Assembly: GCA_004556985.1 (NCBI GenBank)
Contig: SFFC01000019.1
Location: forward strand, 1 to 27,951
Origin: Clostridiales bacterium
GTDB lineage: Bacteria; Bacillota; Clostridia; Christensenellales; Aristaeellaceae
Length of the DNA stretch: 27,951 bases
Direction: 5' to 3'
Made by a program: the position numbers and the translations under genes. Below the pieces are notes generated by a model. It was not told the DNA's origin, made no database searches, and saw only the letters and a program-made list of their open reading frames with translations. Below, in pieces: positions 7,440 to 14,108 of this stretch (positions are counted from its first letter, which is position 1; every line of letters starts with the position of its first letter).

Positions 7440-8180
7440 TTAGCGGACCGTCCAGTTGTCCGGGAACTCGTGCGTGGTCAGGCCGGTCTCAACGGTCTCA
7501 TCCAGCGTGCCGATGACGACGGCGCACACGAACTTCATGTTCTCGATGCTGTAGGATTCGCCATCGTTGCCGTTGACGTACTCAAGACCCTCGGTGTACT
7601 TGGTGAAGTCCAGACCGATGTTGCCCTCGTTGAAGCCGTTGACGCCGGAGACGTCCGTGCCGCTCGGGGACATGAACATGTGCGTGCCATAGCCCTTGGA
7701 GATGGCGGCCACGTTCAGGTAGCCTGTCACAATGCCGCTGTCATAGTAGCCGCGGTCGGGGGCGAAGCTGTTGCTGTCGTCCGTACGATACTCATCGCGG
7801 AGGACGCGCTCGGAGAAGACCAGCACGGTCACGGTGCCTTCGGAGGTCGCCACGCCGTACTTGTCGCCGATGATCGCCAGCTGCTCGGCCGGGTCGGTGA
7901 CGGCGATCATGTACCAGTCGGTCTTGCCGGTCGAGGTGACGGCGAGAGAAGCCATGTGGAGGATATCCTTGAGCTCCTCCTGCGTGGGCGCGCCGGACGC
8001 ATCAGTGATAAAGCCGCCCTTGTCGCCGCCGCTGGCGCTCTTGTCGTTGCTGATGGTCCGCCAGGTGGCTTCCTCTTCAAACCACTTGGTGAAGTCCTTG
8101 GTGTCGATCTGGTCGGCGAGCGCGCAGACGACGCTGAGCATCATGGCCGCAGCCAGAACGAGGGTGAGCAGTTTCTTCAC
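7440..8180 (-). CDS. Exported nitroreductase-like protein
   Basis: 246 residues with a Sec signal peptide (KKLL, hydrophobic core, cleavage near VCALA-D). The rest follows the nitroreductase fold in outline: PTQEELKDILHMASLAVTST near residue 65, WYMIAVTDPAEQLAIIGDKYG near 90, a strand VTVLVFSERVL, then the helix YYDSGIVTGYLNVAAISKGY, equivalent to the D-x-G-x-x-x-x-N-x-x-x-A-x-x-x-G-x-G helix of the family, and a final strand FVCAVVIGTLDE. The usual N-terminal R-S-x-R phosphate-contact motif is not evident. Nitroreductases are normally cytosolic NAD(P)H enzymes, so export is unusual. Its electron donor may be the neighbouring flavinylated protein (inference). A TTG at 8186 is only 3 bases from the AGGAGG site. 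The GTG at 8180, 9 bases away, is preferred. Confidence 0.65.
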   Translation of the reverse strand: MKKLLTLVLAAAMMLSVVCALADQIDTKDFTKWFEEEATWRTISNDKSASGGDKGGFITDASGAPTQEELKDILHMASLAVTSTGKTDWYMIAVTDPAEQLAIIGDKYGVATSEGTVTVLVFSERVLRDEYRTDDSNSFAPDRGYYDSGIVTGYLNVAAISKGYGTHMFMSPSGTDVSGVNGFNEGNIGLDFTKYTEGLEYVNGNDGESYSIENMKFVCAVVIGTLDETVETGLTTHEFPDNWTVR

Positions 8181-8200
8181 AGTCAACTTCCTCCTTCATT

Positions 8201-8239
8201 TTGTCAGACTCCGCTTTCTCCGGGAGCCCTGTCTGACAA
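8201..8239. repeat. Inverted repeat at the predicted transcription start (candidate operator)
   Basis: TTGTCAGAC (8201-8209) and its perfect complement GTCTGACAA (8231-8239), with 30 bases between centres, about three helical turns. The predicted start of the minus-strand transcript (about 8234) lies within one half-site, so a protein-binding site is more likely than an RNA hairpin. Confidence 0.5.
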
Positions 8240-8240
8240 C

Positions 8241-8269
8241 AGTATAAAAAATCAAAGAAAAAATGTCAA
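8241..8269 (-). promoter_or_regulatory. Strong promoter of the nitroreductase-like / FMN-binding operon
   Basis: On the minus strand a consensus TTGACA -35 (8264-8269), 17-base AT-rich spacer and TATACT -10 (8241-8246). The start codon is about 55 bases downstream of the expected transcript start. Confidence 0.85.
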
Positions 8270-8330
8270 GATAAAGGGATTGTTCTTAATGAAAGTTAAC
8301 CAAAGAAAACGGGCATCCGGCCCGGGAGTA

Positions 8331-8350
8331 TGTTATAATCAAAACGGAGG
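8331..8350 (+). promoter_or_regulatory. apbE extended -10 promoter and RBS
   Basis: TG-T-TATAAT (8331-8339) is a perfect extended -10 with no recognisable -35. The ACGGAGG ribosome site follows at 8344-8350. Transcription would start within or beside the ribosome site, giving a very short leader, so either translation is near-leaderless or this is not the only promoter. Confidence 0.5.
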
Positions 8351-8358
8351 CGATCGAT

Positions 8359-9624
8359 GTGAAAAGAGCCGTACTTGCGGCCATGCTGCTGTTTCTGCTG
8401 CTCCTTGCCGGAGGCGCAGCTTGCGCAAAGGGGGAGCTGAGCGCCCGACGCAAGGCGACGGTCGGCACGTTCGGGACGGCCAGCACGCTGACGCTCTACG
8501 ACGACTATGACGTGCCCGGGAATACGGAGCGGTTTGACGCCGTCTGGGAGGAGATCAAGCAGATACTGGCGCAGATGGACGCGCTGCTCTCCACGACCAT
8601 CGAAACCTCCGAGATCGCGCGCTTCAACGCGCTGCGCAGCGGGGAGGCGATGGAGATCAGCCCGCTGACCGCGCAGGTCTTTGAGGCGGCGAGGGAGATG
8701 TACGTCCGGACGGAGGGATATTTCAATCCCGCCGTGCTCCCGCTGGTCGATCTGTGGGGCTTCTCTCCCCGGTTTCTGGCGGGGGACGATCAGAGGATGC
8801 CCTACGACCGCGAGCGGATCGAAGGCGCCTGCGAAGAGCCCGGGCAGGCGTATATCGAGGCCTTTGTGCAGCTGACGGATCTGGACGGGATTGTGCTGGA
8901 GGGCGACGGGGAGACGGGCTACCGGCTGCGCAAGACGACCCCGGCGGTCGAGGTGGACGGCATCGAATACAACGCGCAGATCGACCTGGGCGGCATCGCC
9001 AAGGGATACGCCGTGGACCGCGTGCTCGAGCTGCTCGCGCAGCGCGGATACCGGTACGGATATTTCTCCTGCGGGGGCAGCAGCATAGGCTTTATGGAGC
9101 GCGCGCCCGCGGCGGAGGGGGAGGAGAAGCCCGTCTTCGGGCTGGAGATCCGCTCCCCGAGGAAGGAATATTCCAATCTGAGCTGCTTTGCGCGGCTGGA
9201 GCTTTCTGGCCAGGCGCTGTCAAGCAGCGGCGATTACGAAAACACCTACATGATCGGCGACCAGATGTGCTGCCATCTGATCAATCCGAAGACGGGCTAC
9301 CCGCTCAATTACATGCCCGGCTCCGTGCAGAAGGGCATCTGCACCGTCACGCTGCTCAGCGGCAGCGCGATGGAGGACGACGCGCTGACCACGGCCCTGT
9401 GCCTGATGGGCCCGAAGAAGGCGCTCGACTACGTCAACCGGAACCTCAGGGATCGCCAGGTGATCCTCGTGCTGTATCAGACGGGGACGCCGGTGTGCGA
9501 GGTGCTGACGAACCTGCCGGAGGGGGAGCTTCTGCTGCTGGACGACGCCTGCCGGATCGTCAGCTCGACGGACGGGGAGGGAAGGATTGCCTATCACGGC
9601 GCCTTCTTTGAGGAGCTTCAATAG
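8359..9624 (+). CDS. apbE: FAD:protein FMN transferase (ApbE)
   Basis: 421 residues. ApbE uses FAD to attach FMN through a phosphoester bond to Thr/Ser of SGAT-type sites in exported proteins. An N-terminal hydrophobic signal (residues 2-22) places it outside the membrane; the GGAAC stretch is a poor lipobox. Family motifs appear in order: MDALLSTTIETSEIARFNA, GYFNPAVLPLVDLWGF, IDLGGIAKGYAVDRVLEL, SSSGDYENTY, CHLINPKTGYPLN and MEDDALTTALCLMG with the metal-binding Asp/Thr. The usual NxGG after the glycine-rich strand is SCGGSS here. GTG at 8359 lies 8 bases from ACGGAGG. An overlapping ATG at 8357 meets a TGA at once. It is divergent from two exported flavoprotein genes, one of which carries a substrate site. 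Confidence 0.93.
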   Translation: MKRAVLAAMLLFLLLLAGGAACAKGELSARRKATVGTFGTASTLTLYDDYDVPGNTERFDAVWEEIKQILAQMDALLSTTIETSEIARFNALRSGEAMEISPLTAQVFEAAREMYVRTEGYFNPAVLPLVDLWGFSPRFLAGDDQRMPYDRERIEGACEEPGQAYIEAFVQLTDLDGIVLEGDGETGYRLRKTTPAVEVDGIEYNAQIDLGGIAKGYAVDRVLELLAQRGYRYGYFSCGGSSIGFMERAPAAEGEEKPVFGLEIRSPRKEYSNLSCFARLELSGQALSSSGDYENTYMIGDQMCCHLINPKTGYPLNYMPGSVQKGICTVTLLSGSAMEDDALTTALCLMGPKKALDYVNRNLRDRQVILVLYQTGTPVCEVLTNLPEGELLLLDDACRIVSSTDGEGRIAYHGAFFEELQ

Positions 9625-9630
9625 AGCCCG

Positions 9631-9700
9631 AAAAACGAAGAACAGGGGCTGCCGGACGGCCGTTTCCACAGGGGGAAAACGGCTGGCACGGCAGCCCCTG
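9631..9700 (-). terminator. Terminator between convergent apbE and AEC carrier
   Basis: Perfect 12-base arms CAGGGGCTGCCG (9643-9654) and CGGCAGCCCCTG (9689-9700) enclose a second stem (GCCGTTT...AAACGGC). On the minus strand the tail is rich in T (9631-9642). The plus-strand tail has only CTTT, so it ends the carrier transcript best. Confidence 0.8.
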
Positions 9701-9710
9701 CTTTGGCGCC

Positions 9711-10628
9711 TCATCCCAGCACGGCGAGCATGGCTGCGCAGATCAGCGGCAGCGTCACGGCGGAGAGGAGCGTGGAGAGCATGACGGCCTGGGAGGCGGT
9801 CATGTCCTCGGGCGTATAGAGATCGGAAATCATCGCGCAGTTGCCGGCGACGGGCATGGCCGCCAGCGCGACGCAGATGCCCGCGAGCATCGACGGGATC
9901 GGCAGCGCGGAGACGATGCCCAGGATGCACAGCGGCATGACGACCATCCGCAGCAGGCAGACGCGGTAGAGGCGCGGATTGGAAAGCGCGGCGCGCAGAT
10001 CGCTGTGGGCGATGGAGGCGCCGATGATCATCATGGCCAGCGGCGTGTTCATGGCGCCGATGGCGGAGAGCGCGCTCTCCGCCGCCGCGGGCAGATGCCA
10101 GCCCGTCAGGCCGAAGAGCAGCGCCAGCAGCGCCGCGACGATGCAGGAATTGAGCAGCGCGCGCGGGTTGAGCGAGAGGCCGCTGGAGATCAGCAGGACG
10201 CCATAGGAGAAAAAGCAGAGGTTGAAGATCAGGATGAACATCGACAGGAGCGCCACGCCCGTAGGCCCGTAGATCGACTGGACGACGGGAATGCCCATGA
10301 AGCCGACGTTCGTGAAGACGAGCATCAGCTGATCCAGCCCGCGCTGCGCCCGGGGGACGCGGCAGACGCGCACAAGCAGCGCGGCCAGCGCGATCATCAG
10401 CGCAAAAAAGAAGGCCCCGATGCCGACGGCGGCGGTCATGTCGGCGCTGCTGCTCTCGCTCTCCAGCACGGAAGAGAGGATGATGCAGGGGGCGGCGGTG
10501 TTGAGCGCCAGGGAGGAGAGCTTCTGGCGGAACTGCGGCGTGATCAGGCCGGCGCGGGCGGAGAGATAGCCCGCGAAAATCATCAGGAAGAGCGCGACGA
10601 GCTGGGACAGCACAGCGGAAAGATTCAT
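9711..10628 (-). CDS. AEC-family (auxin efflux carrier-like) transporter
   Basis: A 305-residue membrane protein with about 10 hydrophobic segments in two halves, the usual size and layout of bacterial AEC carriers such as malonate or malate permeases. Family features are the N-terminal LSQLVALFLMIFAGYLSAR followed by GLITP, then LVFTNVGFMGIPVVQSIYG near residue 110 and, in the second half, NTPLAMMIIGASIAHSD. The substrate cannot be read from sequence; small organic acids are the usual choice. ATG 10628 lies 7 bases from a GGAGG site and starts the first helix. The frame runs open far upstream only as a GC-rich shadow of dnaX. It is monocistronic, divergent from dnaX and convergent with apbE. 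Confidence 0.85.
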   Translation of the reverse strand: MNLSAVLSQLVALFLMIFAGYLSARAGLITPQFRQKLSSLALNTAAPCIILSSVLESESSSADMTAAVGIGAFFFALMIALAALLVRVCRVPRAQRGLDQLMLVFTNVGFMGIPVVQSIYGPTGVALLSMFILIFNLCFFSYGVLLISSGLSLNPRALLNSCIVAALLALLFGLTGWHLPAAAESALSAIGAMNTPLAMMIIGASIAHSDLRAALSNPRLYRVCLLRMVVMPLCILGIVSALPIPSMLAGICVALAAMPVAGNCAMISDLYTPEDMTASQAVMLSTLLSAVTLPLICAAMLAVLG

Positions 10629-10660
10629 GAAAGGGCCTCCGGAAACAAGCGTTTTACGAT

Positions 10661-10690
10661 ATTGTACACCCGGCGGACAAGCCTTGTAAA
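10661..10690 (-). promoter_or_regulatory. Promoter of the AEC carrier gene
   Basis: On the minus strand TTTACA (10685-10690), 18-base spacer, TACAAT (10661-10666). Its -35 overlaps the -35 of the dnaX promoter on the other strand. Confidence 0.55.
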
Positions 10691-10717
10691 GCCGCCGTTT
10701 TTGTGCTATGCTACAAT
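10684..10717 (+). promoter_or_regulatory. dnaX promoter
   Basis: TTGTAA (10684-10689), 17-base spacer, TATGCT (10707-10712). An alternative extended -10 TGC-TACAAT lies at 10709-10717. The start codon is about 25-30 bases downstream. Confidence 0.5.
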
Positions 10718-10742
10718 CAAATCGGCATTGTGGAGGAAAATC

Positions 10743-12395
10743 ATGAGCTATCAGGCGCTGTATCGCCGCTACCGCCCGGCGCGGTTTGACGATTTCGTGG
10801 GACAGGAGGCCATCATCAAAACGCTGCGCAGCCAGGTGATGAGCGGGCGCATCGCGCACGCCTATCTCTTCTGCGGCACGCGCGGCACGGGCAAGACCTC
10901 CACGGCGAAGGTCTTCGCGCGCGCGGTCAACTGCGAGCAGCCCGAGCGCGGCGAGCCCTGCGGCGTCTGCCCGACCTGCCGCGCGCTCTCGGCGGAGAGT
11001 AGTCTCGACATTCTGGAGATTGACGCGGCGAGCAACAACGGCGTCGATGAGATCCGCGACCTGCGCGAGAAGGTCAAGTATCCGCCGCAGACGGGCCGCT
11101 ACCGCGTCTACATCATCGACGAGGTTCACATGCTCTCCCAGGGGGCGTTCAACGCGCTGCTCAAGACGCTGGAGGAGCCGCCGGCCTACGTCGTCTTCAT
11201 CCTCGCGACGACGGAGCCGCAGAAGCTCCCGGCGACGATCCTCTCCCGCTGCCAGCGCTTCGACTTCGGGCGCATCCCGTCGGATCAGATCATCGCGCGG
11301 CTGCGCGTGGCGCTTGAGGAGGGGCAGATCGTGGCCGAGGACGCGGCGCTTACGCGCATCGCCCGCGCGGCGGAGGGCGGCATGCGCGACGCCTGGTCGA
11401 TTCTGGACATGTGCCTCTCCTACGCGCAGGAGGACGGGCAGGGGCTGACGGAGGCGCTCGTGCTGCGCGTGCTTGGCGCAGCGGACAGGAGCTTTCTCTT
11501 CGAATTCGCGGACAGGCTCATTGACTCGGACGCGCCCGGCGCGCTTTCGATGATCGATGCGATGATGCGCGCGGGGCGCGAGGTGCAGGTCTTCGTGCGC
11601 GACGTCAGCGCCCACCTGCGCGCGCTGATGCTCGCCAGCATCTGCGGCGAGGAGCAGGCGGCCGAGCTGCTGGACACGACGCGCGAGGACGCGGCGGCCT
11701 ACGTCGGGCAGGCGGGGCGCGCCTCGCACGAGCGGCTCATGCGCATGCTCGACCTCTTCCTGGCGGGGGAGACGGACATGAAGTGGGCCGCGCAGCCGCG
11801 CTTTGCGCTGGAGACGGCGGCGATTCGCGCCTGCGCGCCGGAGGAGGGCGTGCAGGTCGAGGCGCTGAGCGCGCGCGTGGGCGAGCTGGAACGCAAGCTG
11901 CGCGAGGGCGTCGTCGCGGCCGCGCCGGCCAGGAGAGCGAGGGCGGAGGAAAAGCCCGCACCCGGAAGCGACGCCCCGAAGGAGGCCGCGCCGCCCGCGG
12001 CCAGCGCGCCGCAGGGGCCCGCACCCGAGGCGGAGCGCATCTGGCAGGAGGCCGTGCGGCAGATCCGGCAAAAGCCGATGATCTACGGCTTTGTGAAGCA
12101 GGGACGGCTGGCGACGGCGGAAAACGGCTGCTTCACGGCCGTTTTCCCGCAGGGCTCGGGGGCGATGGCCGTCAAGCTGCTGAGCATGGAGGACAAGAAT
12201 GCACAGGTCGCCGAGGCGCTCGCGGCGGCGGCGGGCTACCCCTGCACGTTCCGCGCGGCGATCGAGGGCACGGTCGCCGAGTCGGACAAGAACGTGCTCG
12301 CCGCGCAGCAGGCGGCGCAGGCGCAGGCGCAGAGCAACCTCAACCGGGTATTTGACGCCTTCGGGCGGGAGAACGTGAGAGTTTTGGATGAGTGA
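10743..12395 (+). CDS. dnaX: DNA polymerase III subunit gamma/tau
   Basis: A 550-residue clamp-loader ATPase. Walker A is GTRGTGKT (45-52). The zinc module follows with C64, C73, C76 and C79. Then come LDILEIDAASNNGVDEIRDL, the Walker B region YIIDEVHMLSQGAFNALLK, sensor 1 ILATTEPQKLPATILSRCQR, and an Ala/Glu/Pro-rich linker at about 375-440 before a tau-like C-terminal domain. ATG 10743 has GGAGG 6 bases upstream and begins the conserved SYQALYRRYRP; the longer open frame upstream is antisense to the AEC gene. No A-rich slippery heptamer for a programmed gamma frameshift was seen. In most Firmicutes ybaB and recR follow dnaX. Here a terminator follows instead. Confidence 0.97.
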   Translation: MSYQALYRRYRPARFDDFVGQEAIIKTLRSQVMSGRIAHAYLFCGTRGTGKTSTAKVFARAVNCEQPERGEPCGVCPTCRALSAESSLDILEIDAASNNGVDEIRDLREKVKYPPQTGRYRVYIIDEVHMLSQGAFNALLKTLEEPPAYVVFILATTEPQKLPATILSRCQRFDFGRIPSDQIIARLRVALEEGQIVAEDAALTRIARAAEGGMRDAWSILDMCLSYAQEDGQGLTEALVLRVLGAADRSFLFEFADRLIDSDAPGALSMIDAMMRAGREVQVFVRDVSAHLRALMLASICGEEQAAELLDTTREDAAAYVGQAGRASHERLMRMLDLFLAGETDMKWAAQPRFALETAAIRACAPEEGVQVEALSARVGELERKLREGVVAAAPARRARAEEKPAPGSDAPKEAAPPAASAPQGPAPEAERIWQEAVRQIRQKPMIYGFVKQGRLATAENGCFTAVFPQGSGAMAVKLLSMEDKNAQVAEALAAAAGYPCTFRAAIEGTVAESDKNVLAAQQAAQAQAQSNLNRVFDAFGRENVRVLDE

Positions 12396-12408
12396 CAGTC
12401 CCCATAAA

Positions 12409-12457
12409 GGCGCGCCGCCGCGGACAGAAACCCGCAGCGGCGCGCCGGATTCTTTTT
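12409..12457 (+). terminator. dnaX terminator
   Basis: Very GC-rich 15-base arms (12409-12423 and 12432-12446, one mismatch) containing GGCGCGCC on both sides, followed by a T-rich tail with five T. It starts 13 bases after the dnaX stop. Confidence 0.9.
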
Positions 12458-12470
12458 GGAGGAGGCCGGG

Positions 12471-13694
12471 TCAGGGTGCGCTGCGCCAATGGAGATCGTC
12501 GGTGATCTCCTCGCCCAGCAGCAGCGTCAGATAGTGGGCGAAGGAGCTTGAGCGCTCATACTGCTTCCACAGCGCCCGCGCGGGATCGGCAAACACCTCG
12601 GGATGCTCCGAGAGCGTGCCCGCAAAGTAATACTCGTTGACATCCATCGCGAAGCCGACCATGTCGATCAGCTTCTGATCGAAGACGCCCATGGCCATCA
12701 GCTCGACGCGCAGACCCTTGTACATCGTGCTGCGGAAGAATTCGCGGGTCTCTTCGCACAGGCCCACGGGCAGATGCTCCGGGCAGACGCTGAAGGCGTC
12801 GTAGCCAAGGCTGCCGTCCTCCTCCACGGTCACGATGCCGTAGCGATGGGGAGGGACGCAGAAGGAGCCCGTGGCGATATCGGTCAGGGCCTCGCCGGGC
12901 AGGATATGCTGCGTATGCATGTGGCCGCACAGATTCAGGCGGCAGCCGCCTTCTGAAAGGAGAGCGGCGATTTTTTCCCCGCCGATCACGCGGAAGGTAT
13001 GGGCGGAATACTCCGTATGCGAGCGCAGCGTCTGATGGGAGGCGGAGACGACCGTCGCGCCCGCCTGCGCCGCCGCCATCACCTCCGACATCCATTGCAA
13101 ATGGGCGTCGGTCGCGCTGCCGTGCGCTTCCAGACGATCCTCATAGACGCTGTAATCCCCCGCAGCCACCCAGACGCGGTCGCTCAGGCGGACGACGCCG
13201 CTGAACCCGGGGCCGGTCATCTCCCCAGCGAGCATGCCCGCCCAGCAGCGCGCAAAGCCGTCGCTGCTGACGTTGTCGACCCATTCAAGGCCGTCGTCGG
13301 TGAAGCGGACGGCATTTTCGTTGTTGATGTCGTGGTTGCCGGGAATGACGAGGATCGGGATGCCCTCTGCCTGCAGCGCGCGCAGGGCCTGCGCCAGCTC
13401 CTGATGGCTGACGGCCTCGCCGTTGAAGGTCAGGTCGCCCGTGAGCAGGAGGAGGTCGGGCTGCTGATGGCGCGCCTCCGCCAGGAGGCCCTCAAGCAGC
13501 TCGGCGGAGTTCATCGTCGCCTTGCCCGCTCCGGTGGCGACGGCCTTGAGAAAGTAGGGGTTGTCCTTCTCGAACAGGGAGGGGGAGAGATAGTGCAGAT
13601 CGGAGGCCACCATGATCCGGGTCTGCGCGCCCGCGCACGGGAGCAGGCCGAAGAGCAGGAAAAGAACCAAAAGAGCGAGGGAAAAACGCTTCAT
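12471..13694 (-). CDS. Secreted metallophosphoesterase
   Basis: 407 residues with a Sec signal peptide (KRF, hydrophobic core, cleavage near AGA-Q at 23-24). The calcineurin-like di-metal motifs are complete: SDLH (31-34), GDLTFNGE (86-93), GNHD (119-122), SASHQ near 218 and GHMHTQ near 258. The C-terminal 120 residues are not recognised. Similar exported proteins cleave phosphodiesters or nucleotides, but the substrate cannot be set. ATG 13694 lies 10 bases from AAGGAG. The gene has its own promoter and is convergent with dnaX. Confidence 0.88.
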   Translation of the reverse strand: MKRFSLALLVLFLLFGLLPCAGAQTRIMVASDLHYLSPSLFEKDNPYFLKAVATGAGKATMNSAELLEGLLAEARHQQPDLLLLTGDLTFNGEAVSHQELAQALRALQAEGIPILVIPGNHDINNENAVRFTDDGLEWVDNVSSDGFARCWAGMLAGEMTGPGFSGVVRLSDRVWVAAGDYSVYEDRLEAHGSATDAHLQWMSEVMAAAQAGATVVSASHQTLRSHTEYSAHTFRVIGGEKIAALLSEGGCRLNLCGHMHTQHILPGEALTDIATGSFCVPPHRYGIVTVEEDGSLGYDAFSVCPEHLPVGLCEETREFFRSTMYKGLRVELMAMGVFDQKLIDMVGFAMDVNEYYFAGTLSEHPEVFADPARALWKQYERSSSFAHYLTLLLGEEITDDLHWRSAP

Positions 13695-13763
13695 GCTGTC
13701 GCCACTCCTTTTGCCGTTTCAGGGGAGGACGGCCGCGGCAGGCGCGGCGCTCCCTTCCCTGCC

Positions 13764-13792
13764 AGTATAGCAGAACGCGCAGGGGAAATCAA
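13764..13792 (-). promoter_or_regulatory. Metallophosphoesterase promoter
   Basis: On the minus strand TTGATT (13787-13792), 17-base spacer ending in TGC, TATACT (13764-13769). Confidence 0.65.
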
Positions 13793-13975
13793 TTCGGCGC
13801 GGCGTCCGGGCGCATCGGACAGCCGTTTTTTTCCGCATCACAGCGGCCGGGCAGCGCGGGGGAGGAGCGGCCTGCGGGAGGACGGGACAGCGTGAAGAAA
13901 AAAACAGGGGAGATCGATGAAGCGGCGAAGACAGGCGATAAAATCAGATTATTGCCCGTATATATTGATACTTCC

Positions 13976-14005
13976 TTGACAGACGTGCTGGAAGAAAACT
14001 ATAAT
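13976..14005 (+). promoter_or_regulatory. Strong promoter of the secreted FMN-domain protein
   Basis: Consensus TTGACA (13976-13981), 18-base spacer, consensus TATAAT (14000-14005). Apart from the two promoters, the roughly 410-base gap between the start codons at 13694 and 14109 holds no convincing gene. Confidence 0.85.
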
Positions 14006-14011
14006 AGAAGA

Positions 14012-14108
14012 CAGAAAGGACAGGGAAAGGGGAGCTGTCCCTGTCACTCTGTGCGGCCTTGAAGGAAAGGCTGCGCAACCCTGTGCAACGATGGAAGGAG
14101 AATGCTCA
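14012..14108 (+). promoter_or_regulatory. Structured 5' leader of the FMN-domain protein
   Basis: About 97 bases between the predicted transcript start and the ATG. It holds a perfect stem GACAGGGA/TCCCTGTC (14019-14026, 14038-14045) and a second stem GCGGCCTT/AAGGCTGC (14053-14060, 14067-14074) with one mismatch. The ribosome site GGAAGGAG is at 14093-14100. It does not match the FMN, TPP, SAM or cobalamin riboswitch consensus. Confidence 0.45.

Noticed and set aside
11870..12020. Programmed frameshift in dnaX giving a gamma form
   Set aside because: No A-AAA-AAG type slippery heptamer with a following stem was found in the linker region.
10629..12071. Long minus-strand extension upstream of the AEC carrier, opposite dnaX
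   Set aside because: The conserved protein begins at 10628 next to a good ribosome site. The extension is antisense to dnaX and compositionally biased.
13892..14062. Small GTG-started frame of 56 codons with a GGAGG site 10 bases upstream
   Set aside because: It runs across the consensus promoter of the next gene and its leader and matches nothing known. Chance is more likely, though a leader peptide cannot be excluded.
14012..14108. FMN riboswitch ahead of the flavinylated protein
   Set aside because: The conserved AGGATAT and GGGGCAGGGTG type segments of the FMN element are not present.
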